From positions 1 to 16,518 of the forward strand of contig JAFQSI010000114.1 in NCBI GenBank assembly GCA_017409645.1: a stretch of DNA of 16,518 bases. Reading direction: 5' to 3'. This document shows, piece by piece, positions 1 through 8,001 of the stretch. Below the pieces are notes generated by a model. It was not told the DNA's origin. It saw nothing but the letters and a program-made list of their open reading frames with translations, and searched no databases. Position 1 is the first letter of the stretch. Each line of letters begins with the position of its first letter. Both the position numbers and the translations under genes were made by a program. This DNA comes from Oscillospiraceae bacterium. Its GTDB lineage: Bacteria; Bacillota; Clostridia; Oscillospirales; Oscillospiraceae.

Positions 1-77
1 CCGTCCTGCATCAGAACAACCACGATCAGCGCGATGCTCAGGATAGCAACCAGAACAGACAGAATGGTTTCGATCAT
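1..77 (-). CDS. secG: Preprotein translocase subunit SecG (5' part only)
   Basis: The gene runs off the left edge, leaving about 25 N-terminal residues. These read MIETILSVLVAILSI followed by ALIVVVLMQDG. SecG is a small two-helix subunit of the SecYEG channel that assists SecA-driven export. A first hydrophobic helix starting almost at the initiator Met and ending in a V-V-L-x-Q motif is typical of SecG. The ATG at 77-75 is preceded by a GGAGGGAGG ribosome binding site 10 bases upstream. The gene has its own promoter just beyond the end of lrgB. The call rests on a short fragment, but the motif and start context agree. Confidence 0.85.
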   Translation of the reverse strand, partial: MIETILSVLVAILSIALIVVVLMQD

Positions 78-101
78 CTTTTGTTAACCTCCCTCCGCTA
101 T

Positions 102-135
102 ACGGGATAAGAATATCGATCCCGTTTTGCGGGAT
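102..135 (-). promoter_or_regulatory. Competing hairpins in the secG leader
   Basis: Three six- or seven-base copies of one motif occur in alternating orientation: ACGGGAT (102-108), ATCCCGT (119-125) and CGGGAT (130-135). The middle copy can pair with either neighbour: 7 bp with a 10-base loop, or 6 bp with a 5-base loop. The two structures exclude each other and lie between the predicted transcription start and the secG ribosome binding site. This could be a leader switch, a weak terminator for lrgB read-through, or a DNA-level binding site. Confidence 0.4.
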
Positions 136-155
136 GTCGTCAGATAAGCCCAATC

Positions 156-184
156 ATGATACCATAAAAAACCGGCCTTGGCAA
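156..184 (-). promoter_or_regulatory. Sigma-A type promoter for secG
   Basis: On the minus strand, TTGCCA (184-179) and TATCAT (161-156) are separated by exactly 17 bases. Transcription would begin near position 149, giving secG a leader of about 70 bases. The promoter starts only 16 bases past the lrgB stop codon, so secG can be transcribed independently of lrgAB. Confidence 0.65.
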
Positions 185-199
185 GAGGTATTTTCAGAT

Positions 200-895
200 T
201 TACGGCAGAAAATTCGCCAAAAACGGGCAGATCACCGCGGTCAGCACACCCGCCACGGCGATGGACAGGCTGCTGATCGCGCCCTCCACCCGGCCCATCT
301 GCAGCGCCTTGGCGGTTCCCACGGCGTGGGAGCCGGTGCCGATGGCCACGCCCCGGGCCACGGGGTTGCGGATCCTGCACATCCGGCACAGGGTCGCCGC
401 GCTCAGGTTGCCCACGATGCCGGTCATGATGATCATGGCGCCCGCCAGGGAGCTGATGCCACCCAGCTCCACGGCCACCTCCGCGCCGATGGCGGTGGTG
501 ACGGATTTGGGCATCAGACTGGCGCTCAGCGCCGGATCCAGCTCCAGCATCCAGCTCATGACGAAAATGCTACACATGCTGGTCAGGGAGCCGGCCGCAA
601 TGCCGCAGAGGATCGCCAGGGTGTTCTCCTTCAGCGCCTGCCACTGCTCATACAGCGGGATCGCCAGAGACACCGTGGCCGGGAGCAGCAGGTAGCTCAA
701 AAACTGGACGTTCTGCCTGTACTCCCCCAGGGGGATCTGCACCAGCGACAGAAAGATCATGACAAAAATGCCGCCCAGCAGCAGCGGATTGAACAGGGCC
801 AGCCCGGTCTTCTTATTGACCCAGGTGCCCAGGGCAAAGGCTCCCAGTGTCAGGGTCACGCCCCAGACGCTGAAGCTCTGGATAAATTCAGCCAT
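200..895 (-). CDS. lrgB: LrgB/CidB family membrane protein
   Basis: A 231-residue, very hydrophobic protein with several predicted membrane segments, the usual length for the LrgB family. Family hallmarks are visible: PKSVTTAIG at 129-137 and GTGSHAVGTAKA at 186-197. LrgB works with LrgA. The pair was described in Staphylococcus as a modulator of murein hydrolase export and cell lysis, and in other bacteria as a pyruvate or glycolate transporter, so the substrate here cannot be stated. The start at 895 has AGGAGGGG just upstream and overlaps the end of lrgA by 8 bases, implying translational coupling. No clear terminator follows, and the secG promoter begins within about 20 bases of the stop. 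Confidence 0.92.
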   Translation of the reverse strand: MAEFIQSFSVWGVTLTLGAFALGTWVNKKTGLALFNPLLLGGIFVMIFLSLVQIPLGEYRQNVQFLSYLLLPATVSLAIPLYEQWQALKENTLAILCGIAAGSLTSMCSIFVMSWMLELDPALSASLMPKSVTTAIGAEVAVELGGISSLAGAMIIMTGIVGNLSAATLCRMCRIRNPVARGVAIGTGSHAVGTAKALQMGRVEGAISSLSIAVAGVLTAVICPFLANFLP

Positions 896-1244
896 TTTCT
901 CCCCTCCTGTTCATGATCCACTGTGTGACCCGGCCCGCGACGGCCATGACGCCCCAGGTCACGGGGACCACGGCGATGAGGATGGGCCGCAGATTGCCGG
1001 AGATCAGCCCCCAGACGTCCATGACGCCCGCCACCGTGGGGACGAACAGCAGCGGGAACAGAGAGGACAGAAAATCCCCCGCCTCCTTCACCTGCTCCAG
1101 CTTGACCTTGCCCGTCAGCAGGGCCGCAGCCAGCAGGACCAGACCGTAAAGGCCCGCGGGAATGGGCAGCGGCAGCAGCGCATACAGCAGCTCCCCCGCC
1201 AGGCAGAAGCCCATGATCCGGGCAAATTGAAACACGTATTTCAT
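888..1244 (-). CDS. lrgA: LrgA/CidA family holin-like membrane protein
   Basis: A 118-residue membrane protein with about four hydrophobic segments and the family signature PLPIPAGLYGLVLL near residues 25-38. Length and topology match the CidA/LrgA family, small holin-like proteins that oligomerise in the cytoplasmic membrane and act with LrgB. A lysine- and glutamate-containing loop (about 46-56) separates the helix pairs, and the C-terminus is polar. The ATG at 1244 follows AGGAGG by six bases and a good promoter lies upstream. No LytSR-type regulator gene is nearby, so the control signal is unknown. Confidence 0.9.
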   Translation of the reverse strand: MKYVFQFARIMGFCLAGELLYALLPLPIPAGLYGLVLLAAALLTGKVKLEQVKEAGDFLSSLFPLLFVPTVAGVMDVWGLISGNLRPILIAVVPVTWGVMAVAGRVTQWIMNRRGENG

Positions 1245-1277
1245 AGTACCTCCTGAATGATCCGTGCATTTGCTCCC

Positions 1278-1306
1278 ATTCTACAACACTCTGGTAAAAA
1301 TTGCAA
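1278..1306 (-). promoter_or_regulatory. Sigma-A type promoter for lrgAB
   Basis: On the minus strand, TTGCAA (1306-1301) and TAGAAT (1283-1278) are spaced by 17 bases, about 30 bases upstream of the lrgA ATG. The predicted transcript would carry a short leader with the AGGAGG site at 1250-1255. Confidence 0.65.
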
Positions 1307-1332
1307 ATGGTATTCATCATGTCCCAATAGCT

Positions 1333-1495
1333 CCTTGCCTCTCCCTATGGGAGAGGTGGCCCGCGTCAGCGGGTCGGAGAGGGCACTGGATTTTTGCAAA
1401 AAATCCAGCATTATCGAATATTTGCTTTGCAAATATTCGATAAACCCTCTCAGTCATGCTTACGCATGACAGCTCTCCCAAAGGGAGAGCCAAGG
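1333..1495. repeat. 163-bp nested palindromic (MITE-like) repeat
   Basis: This is most of the 403-base gap between lrgA and the next gene. The outer arms are an imperfect inverted repeat: left arm 1333-1383 starting CCTTGCCTCTCCC, right arm 1444-1495 ending GGGAGAGCCAAGG. Each arm holds its own small palindromes (CTCCCTATGGGAG, CCCGCGTCAGCGGG, GTCATGCTTACGCATGAC, CTCTCCCAAAGGGAG). The centre holds two more hairpins, CTGGATTT-N5-AAATCCAG (1386-1408) and one with ATCGAATATTTGC arms (1413-1441). No coding frame is credible. From memory, repeats with GGGAGAG/CTCTCCC palindromes are common in Oscillospirales spacers; that is recollection, not a search. Confidence 0.75.
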
Positions 1496-1576
1496 CGCTT
1501 CTCGCAAATTGGCTTATCGACAGTCTGATGGTATTGTCTTCTGTGCAGAATTCATAATTCTTTATAATTGTATCTG

Positions 1577-1620
1577 TTGACACGGCCCCGGAAAAATCGT
1601 ATGATTACGATGATATCGTA
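1577..1620 (+). promoter_or_regulatory. Promoter of the exporter operon with overlapping half-sites
   Basis: TTGACA (1577-1582) and TATGAT (1600-1605) are separated by 17 bases, a near-consensus sigma-A promoter. Three copies of one 6-mer in alternating orientation overlap and follow the -10 box: ATCGTA (1596-1601), TACGAT (1606-1611), ATCGTA (1615-1620). They repeat every 9-10 bases, about one helical turn, as expected for a repressor or activator binding on one face of the helix. The promoter is sequence-supported; the operator role is inference. Confidence 0.7.
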
Positions 1621-1647
1621 TGGGAATCGAAAAGGAGGAACCTCCCT

Positions 1648-2943
1648 ATGGACATGAAGAAAACCGTGATCGCCCTGGGTGCTGCTCTGATGCTCGGTCT
1701 GACCGGCTGCGGCAGTCAGGCCCAGATCAACGTGGAGCAGGCCGGCATGCTGACCACCGCCGCCACCAGCTCCGATAAATTCGCCGGTGTGGTGGTCAGC
1801 GAGAACGTGGTCGAGATCGAGCGGGACACCGAAAAGCAGATCGAGGAGCTTTACGTCTCCGTCGGCGACGAGGTCCGGATCAACGAGAAGCTCTTCGAGT
1901 ATGACACCGACACCCTGAGCCTGACCGTCGACAAGCAGGAGCTGGAGCTGGACAAGCTCGAGCAGCAGATCAAGGATCTGACCACCCAGGTCAAGGATCT
2001 GGAGAAGCAGATCAAGACCGAAAAGGCCAAGAAGGAGAAGAACCAGGACAAGCAGCTGCTGGCCACCCTGGAGATGAGCCTGCGTCAGGTCAACGTGGAC
2101 CTCACCACCGCGACCTATGACAAAAATGCCCTTCAGGCCGAGATCAAGTACAACAAGAGCATGCTGACCAATGCCGCGGTCCGCAGCCCCATCAAGGGCA
2201 CCATCCGCTCCATCAACGAAAACGGCTCCCCCTACATCACCATCCAGCAGGCCGGCTCCTACCAGGTCAAGGGCATCCTCAACGAGCTGAGCCTGAACGC
2301 CGGCATCATGGAGGGCGTGGGCGTCACCATCCTCTCCCGGACCGACCCCACCGTCTTCTGGACCGGCGTGGTCAGCCTGGTGGACTACAACAGCGCAGGC
2401 TCCAACGAGTATGACGAGATGTACGGCGGCGCCTATGACTCCGGCATGTCCACCTCCACCAGCTATCCCTTCTACATCAGCCTGGACAACACCAACGGTC
2501 TGCTGCTGGGCCAGCATGTCTACATCCAGATCTCCGCTGCCGCCCTCTCCGACGAGCTGCTGCGGATCCCCGAGGGCTACATCATGGACGTGACCATGGA
2601 CGAGGAGACCTGGCTGACCACCGGCACCGTCTGGGGCGTGGACATGGAGACGCTGGAGCTGGTGAAGACCACCGTCACCCTGGGTGAGTATGATCCCACC
2701 TACGGCACCTATGTGATCCTGGACGGCATCACCGCCGAGAGCTATCTGGCCGATCCTGCCGCCGACGGCGTCAAGGAGGGCGCTTCCGTCACGCTGCGCA
2801 GCGAGCTGGAATACATGGGCCAGACCGAGCCCACCGAGGGCACCGCCCCCACCGGCGAAACCGGTGACGGGACCGGCAGCCCCGAGACGCCCGCCCCCGC
2901 CGAGACCGGCGACGACGGCTTCCTGGTCACGCCCGATGCGTAA
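1648..2943 (+). CDS. Lipoprotein membrane-fusion adaptor (MacA/HlyD-like) of an ABC exporter
   Basis: A 431-residue protein. A lipoprotein signal peptide ends in LTGC (Cys21 lipidated), so it should be anchored on the outer face of the membrane. Residues about 45-90 and 175-195 form the two halves of a lipoyl-like domain (RSPIKGTIRSINENG at 179-193). Between them, 91-173 is a charged coiled-coil hairpin (LDKLEQQIKDLTTQVKDL), followed by beta-barrel regions. The C-terminal 40 residues are a low-complexity Thr/Pro/Gly/Glu tail. The family links MacB-type permeases to substrate or, in diderms, to an outer membrane channel; in monoderms it supports export of peptides or drugs. AGGAGG precedes the ATG by ten bases. 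It is the first gene of a four-gene operon, nine bases before the ATPase. Confidence 0.88.
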   Translation: MDMKKTVIALGAALMLGLTGCGSQAQINVEQAGMLTTAATSSDKFAGVVVSENVVEIERDTEKQIEELYVSVGDEVRINEKLFEYDTDTLSLTVDKQELELDKLEQQIKDLTTQVKDLEKQIKTEKAKKEKNQDKQLLATLEMSLRQVNVDLTTATYDKNALQAEIKYNKSMLTNAAVRSPIKGTIRSINENGSPYITIQQAGSYQVKGILNELSLNAGIMEGVGVTILSRTDPTVFWTGVVSLVDYNSAGSNEYDEMYGGAYDSGMSTSTSYPFYISLDNTNGLLLGQHVYIQISAAALSDELLRIPEGYIMDVTMDEETWLTTGTVWGVDMETLELVKTTVTLGEYDPTYGTYVILDGITAESYLADPAADGVKEGASVTLRSELEYMGQTEPTEGTAPTGETGDGTGSPETPAPAETGDDGFLVTPDA

Positions 2944-2952
2944 GGAGGCAGC

Positions 2953-3652
<700 letters not shown>

Positions 3653-3666
<14 letters not shown>

Positions 3667-5401
3667 GCTCTGGATCCCCATCACGGCAGCTGTTCTGGCT
3701 GCAGCCGTGATCGCAGGCGCGCTGCTGATCCCCAGATTCCTCCCCAAGAAGGAGGCTGCCGTATATTCCGTCGCCATGGTGGGCTATACCGACTTCTATT
3801 CCGGCTCCTCTGAGAGCTACGGCCTGGTCACCACCGACAAGGTCCAGCCCCTGTATCTCTCCGGGACCCAGACCATCACCGAGATCCTGGTCTACCCCGG
3901 CCAGAGCGTCAAGAAGGGCGATGTGCTGTTCACCTACGACACCACCCTGTCTGACCTGGCTGTGGAGCGCAAGGATCTGGCCAACCAGCAGCTGGAGGTC
4001 CAGCTGAAGGCCGCTCAGGAGGAGCTGAAATCCCTGAACAAGATGAAGCCCATCCAGTACAAGCCCGGCTCCTCCTCTTCCACCACCAAAACCGATTACA
4101 CCCGCTCCCCCAAGAACCCCGATCTCATCAACACCGTCTACTCCACCGGCACCTCCGGCAGCGGCAAGCTCAACCCCCTCTATGTGTGGCTGCACACCAC
4201 CAGGCAGGTGGACGACGCCATGATCGAGTATCTGTTCTCCAAGGCCAGCGGCAGCCGTGACTATGTCTATGTGGTCTTCCAGACGACCCCCTCCAACCTG
4301 GCCGATTCGGAATTCACCACCCATACGGGCATCAAGTTCACCAAGGTCTACGAGACGGTCCCCACCACACCCCCCGAGCCCACGACTCCTTCGGAGCCCT
4401 CGCAGCCCACGACTCCCCCGGAGACTTCTGCTCCCACGGAGCCCACGGTGCCTTCTGAGCCCACGGTCCCCTCCGAGCCCACCCAGCCCTCGGAACCCTC
4501 TGAGTCCTCCGAACCCACGGTGCCTTCTGAGTCCACGGAGCCCTCTTCTCCTGCCCAGGAGCAGCCCGCTCCCGCCCAGGAGAAGGTCCTGACCGGCTAT
4601 TCCATGACCTTCTTCGATCCCCCCTCCGCCCCCAAGGAGGACAACGGCACCGTCCAGTGGAACGACGGCTATACCTCCGCAGAGCTGACCGCCATGAAGA
4701 ACGAGAAGCAGGCCGAGATCAAGCAGCTCCAGTTTGACATCAAGGTGGGCAAGGCAGAGCTGAAGATCATGCAGAAGGAGGCCGCGGACGGCAAGGTCCT
4801 GGCCGAATTCGACGGCGTGGTCAGCGACATCCTGGACCCCGCCACAGCGCTGGAATCCGGCGAGCCGCTGATGAAGGTCACCGGCGGCGGCGGCTACTAT
4901 GTGGAAGGCTCCGTCAGCGAGCTGGAGCTGAATACCCTCCAGCTGGGCCAGAGCGTCACCGTCAACTCCTGGGACACCGGTGCCGTCTACACGGGCCGCG
5001 TGGTGGAGATCGGCAGCTATCCGGTGGAAGGACAGGATTACTACGGCTCCTCCAACGCCAGCTACTACCCCTACAGAGTCTTCATCGATGAGAGCGCCGA
5101 CCTGCAGGAGGGCTTCTACGTCAGCATGACCTACCAGACTTCCGAGCAGGCCGCCGGCATCCTGTACCTGCAGAACGCATTCCTGCGCACCGAGGGCAAC
5201 CGCAGCTACGTCTTCGTCCGCAACGGCGACGGTCTGCTGGAGAAGCGGTACCTCGAGTGCGGCGTCTCCTCCGACGGCTACATGACCCCCGTCTACGCCG
5301 GCATCACCGAGGAGGATTTCGTAGCCTTCCCCTATGACAAAGAGGCCGTTGAAGGCGCCCCCACCTACGAGGGTACCGACCAGGACCTCTACGGCTATTA
5401 A
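3653..5401 (+). CDS. Membrane-anchored adaptor protein with large insertion (HlyD/MacA-like)
   Basis: A 582-residue protein starting at the ATG at 3653, six bases after AGGAGG, inside the end of the ATPase gene. An uncleaved-looking hydrophobic segment (7-28) anchors it. Residues 60-97 are the first lipoyl-like half. Coiled-coil arm one (100-131) and arm two (342-378) are separated by about 210 residues, where relatives usually have a short turn. That insertion contains a small folded-looking stretch (about 173-235) and then a Pro/Ser/Thr/Glu tandem repeat (236-309, units like PTVPSEP). The second lipoyl half, beta-barrel and membrane-proximal regions follow to the end. It differs from the first adaptor in anchor, length and insertion, so the operon encodes two non-equivalent adaptors. 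Substrate unknown. Confidence 0.85.
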
Positions 5402-5413
5402 GGAGGGACGCAC

Positions 5414-6718
5414 ATGGAAAACATCAGACTCGCCTTCCAGGGCATCTGGGGCCATAAAATGCGCTCCTTCCTGACGATGCTGGGCATCATCATCGGCATC
5501 GCCTCCATCATCACCATCGTCTCCACCATCAAGGGCACCAACGAGCAGATCAAGGAGAACCTGATCGGCTCCGGCAGCAATGTGGTGACCGTTTCCCTGT
5601 ACCAGGACGACTGGGAGTACGACATGACCTACTCCCCCCTGCCCGAGGGCGTCCGGGTGATCGAGGATTCCCTCCGGGACACCCTGAACCGGCTCTCCGG
5701 CGTGGAGGAGGTCAGCTTCTTCACCCGCCGGTACTGGTCCGACTTCGTCAGCGCCGGTGCCAACCGGTTCTCCGGTGAGACTTACGGCATCGACTCCGCC
5801 TTCTTCCGGGTCAACGGCTATCAGGTCACCTACGGCCGGGATTTCGACCAGCGGGATTATGACGGCTTCCGCAAGGTAGCCATCGTGGACAAGAAGGCCG
5901 CCGCGGCCCTCTTCGGCACGGAGCTGCCCATCGGAAAGGTCCTGGAGATCAAGGGCGAGCCCTTCACCGTGGTGGGCGTGGCGGAGCAGACCTCCACCTT
6001 TGAGCCCGCCATCTCCAGCTACAGCGATTACTACATGTACGCGGACACCTCCGCCGGTGCCATCTTCCTGCCCTCCGCGGTCTGGCCCATGGTCTTCTAC
6101 TTCGATGAGCCCCAGTCCGTGGCGGTCAAGGCCACCTCCACCGACACCATGACCCGGGCCGGTCAGGCAGTTGCGGACATCCTGAACGAGAGCCAGCTGA
6201 TCTCCGCCGGCACCGTGACCGACGAGGAGAGCGGCGACGACATCACAAGCTCCGGCAATTACACCGGCGCCTTCTCCTACCGCAGTCAGGACCTGCTCCA
6301 GCAGGCCCAGCAGCTGCAGGAGATGTCCAGCTCCACCAATCAGCAGCTGATCTGGATCGCCAGCATCTCCCTGCTGGTCGGCGGCATCGGCGTCATGAAC
6401 ATCATGCTTGTCTCCGTCACCGAGCGGACCAGCGAGATCGGCCTGAAGAAGGCCCTGGGCGCCAAGAAAAAGCGGATCCGCCGCCAGTTCCTGACGGAGG
6501 CCGCAGTGCTGACCAGCCTGGGCGGCATCATCGGCGTGGTGCTGGGCATCATCTTCGCCCACCTGATCTCCGCCTCCAACGGCGTCCCCGTGGCCATCGA
6601 CATCCCCGCCACCATCATCAGCGTGGTCTTCTCCATGGCCATCGGCATCGTCTTCGGCATGCTCCCCGCGGTCAAGGCCGCAAACCTGAACCCCATCGAG
6701 GCGCTGAGAAGAGAATAA
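5414..6718 (+). CDS. MacB-type ABC transporter permease (FtsX-like)
   Basis: A 434-residue permease with the family's standard plan. There is one N-terminal helix (about 18-38) after a conserved start (RSFLTMLGIIIGI), a large extracytoplasmic domain (about 40-308), then three C-terminal helices (about 311-335, 363-386, 396-418). Diagnostic motifs are GGIGVMNIMLVSVTERTSEIGL (from 323, paraphrased here as the GGIGVMNIM and TERTSEIG blocks) and the terminal NPIEALRRE. MacB-type permeases do not form a classical channel; they transmit ATP-driven motion across the membrane to the adaptor. The ATG at 5414 follows AAGGAGGG and lies 12 bases after the second adaptor. It closes the operon before a strong terminator. 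Confidence 0.95.
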   Translation: MENIRLAFQGIWGHKMRSFLTMLGIIIGIASIITIVSTIKGTNEQIKENLIGSGSNVVTVSLYQDDWEYDMTYSPLPEGVRVIEDSLRDTLNRLSGVEEVSFFTRRYWSDFVSAGANRFSGETYGIDSAFFRVNGYQVTYGRDFDQRDYDGFRKVAIVDKKAAAALFGTELPIGKVLEIKGEPFTVVGVAEQTSTFEPAISSYSDYYMYADTSAGAIFLPSAVWPMVFYFDEPQSVAVKATSTDTMTRAGQAVADILNESQLISAGTVTDEESGDDITSSGNYTGAFSYRSQDLLQQAQQLQEMSSSTNQQLIWIASISLLVGGIGVMNIMLVSVTERTSEIGLKKALGAKKKRIRRQFLTEAAVLTSLGGIIGVVLGIIFAHLISASNGVPVAIDIPATIISVVFSMAIGIVFGMLPAVKAANLNPIEALRRE

Positions 6719-6728
6719 GCCAATCAAA

Positions 6729-6767
6729 CGCCCCCGGTCCATACGGACCGGGGGCGTGCTGTTTTTT
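6729..6767 (+). terminator. Rho-independent terminator of the exporter operon
   Basis: A perfect 12-bp stem (CGCCCCCGGTCC at 6729-6740, loop ATAC, complement 6745-6756) is followed by TGCTGTTTTTT. It begins ten bases past the permease stop codon. The convergent lipoprotein gene ends at 6777, so the same stem may also stop that transcript, although its downstream tract on the minus strand is poorer in T. Confidence 0.92.
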
Positions 6768-6776
6768 GGGGATGGA

Positions 6777-7802
6777 TCAGGGAGTCTCGGTGATGGTTGC
6801 GCACCACTGGGCGTACTCGCCGGCCATGACCATGGCGTTCTCCTGGGCACAGGCGATCTGGACCAGGTAGAAGTTGTCGGCGGTGTTCTTGGCGACGACA
6901 TAATAGAAGTAAAAAACGCCGTCGTCACCCTGGCCGATGAAGCTGGTGGCCACGTTGCCGCAGGCATCCTTCTCAAAGCCCAGGATGGATTCACCGTCCA
7001 CGTACAGGCTGGCATAATCCTCGACGGTCAGGCCGTACAGGCCGTACTCCTCCTTGTTGTCCTCAATGAACATGATGGTGCTTGCGCTGTCGGCCAGAAC
7101 GGCAGCAAAGCCCTCCACCTCCACAAGCTCCATGCCGGGAGCGGCATACATGCTCAGACCGCAGCCCAGGTCATACTGCTCCAGGCCGGTGGTGTCGGCA
7201 GGGACATACTCTCCCTCCACCAGCAGCTCGATGGTGTCAGCAGCTGCGGCGTACTCGTCAGCCCAGCTGCCGTCGGCGGTGGCATCGGCAAACAGCAGCG
7301 CAACGGTGGACCGGTTGTCGGTGATGTAGTAGGCATAGTACCGGGCGGTAATGCCGCCGGAGGTCATGGTGTAGTCCATCAGGCAAGCGGGATAGCCGTC
7401 GATCTGCAGGGCCTCCATGGCGTTCAGGGCAGGAGCCTGGCTTTCGTCACCCAGCAGGCCCAGGGATTCGGCAAAATTCTCCTCGGTCAGCTCGGACAGG
7501 TCCATGGGGGTCGGAAGCATCATGACGGTGATGCTGGAGCCGTCGCCGTTGGGACCGGCCAGGATCTGGACATTCTCCGCAGAGGAGAACACGTTGAAGC
7601 CCTCAGGCTCATCGAAATAGAAGTTGACGATGGGCTCCAGAGGAGGCTCAGTGGGTGCGGTGGTGGGTTCTTCGGTGGGCACGGTGGTGGGGGCCTCGGT
7701 GGGCACAGTGGTGGGGGCGGTGGTCCCGGCAGGAGCGCCGCCGCAGGCCGCCAGCAGGGCCGCGACCAGGGTCAGGACCAGAATCAAACGCAGCTTTTTC
7801 AT
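6777..7802 (-). CDS. Lipoprotein of unknown function with duplicated domain
   Basis: A 341-residue protein starting at the ATG at 7802, which has AGGAGAG at the right distance; a longer reading frame upstream lacks such a site. The lipobox is LAAC with Cys20. A Thr/Pro/Glu-rich tether (about 25-57, units like PTTVPTE) holds the rest away from the membrane. The remaining 285 residues look like two copies of one fold, about 65-195 and 214-341. Each runs from a GF-x-V or GLSMY strand through an 'IT-x-M/IMFI' strand and a Tyr-rich strand pair (ARYYAYYI; VFYFYYVV) to a final alpha-helix with Ala/Glu. The layout recalls PsbP/DUF1795-like lipoproteins, but no family is recognised with confidence. 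It has its own promoter. Confidence 0.8.
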   Translation of the reverse strand: MKKLRLILVLTLVAALLAACGGAPAGTTAPTTVPTEAPTTVPTEEPTTAPTEPPLEPIVNFYFDEPEGFNVFSSAENVQILAGPNGDGSSITVMMLPTPMDLSELTEENFAESLGLLGDESQAPALNAMEALQIDGYPACLMDYTMTSGGITARYYAYYITDNRSTVALLFADATADGSWADEYAAAADTIELLVEGEYVPADTTGLEQYDLGCGLSMYAAPGMELVEVEGFAAVLADSASTIMFIEDNKEEYGLYGLTVEDYASLYVDGESILGFEKDACGNVATSFIGQGDDGVFYFYYVVAKNTADNFYLVQIACAQENAMVMAGEYAQWCATITETP

Positions 7803-7841
7803 GGGTTTCTCTCCTTTTTCTTTTTTGCAGCTTGCAAGATA

Positions 7842-7870
7842 ATCATAACAGGAAGCAAGGACTTTTTCAA
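7842..7870 (-). promoter_or_regulatory. Sigma-A type promoter for the duplicated-domain lipoprotein
   Basis: On the minus strand, TTGAAA (7870-7865) and TATGAT (7847-7842) are 17 bases apart, about 40 bases upstream of the ATG at 7802. This supports a single-gene transcription unit and the shorter start, because the alternative longer frame would begin upstream of the predicted transcription start. Confidence 0.75.
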
Positions 7871-7937
7871 GGATAATTTGGAACATCTGCCGTCAAAAAA
7901 CGCCCTGGATCTGCCCTGCTGATCCCCGGCAGACGAA

Positions 7938-7980
7938 AACGGGCCTGCTGCGAAGCATGACGCTTGGCAGCAGGCCCGTT
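7938..7980 (-). terminator. Terminator hairpin after the LRR gene
   Basis: A 14-bp perfect stem (7938-7951 with 7967-7980, AACGGGCCTGCTGC arm) closes a 15-base loop that itself contains a short AAGC/GCTT stem. On the minus strand it is followed by GTTTTCG, a short T tract, and it sits 22 bases past the LRR gene stop. The GGCCTGCTGC stem is the same as that of the tpiA terminator at 15205. Confidence 0.75.
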
Positions 7981-8001
7981 GTTATTTTATTGCCTGATCA
8001 C

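Noticed and set aside
7803..7886. 28-residue N-terminal extension of the lipoprotein at 6777-7802
   Set aside because: It would begin upstream of the predicted promoter -10 box and would put the signal peptide inside the protein.
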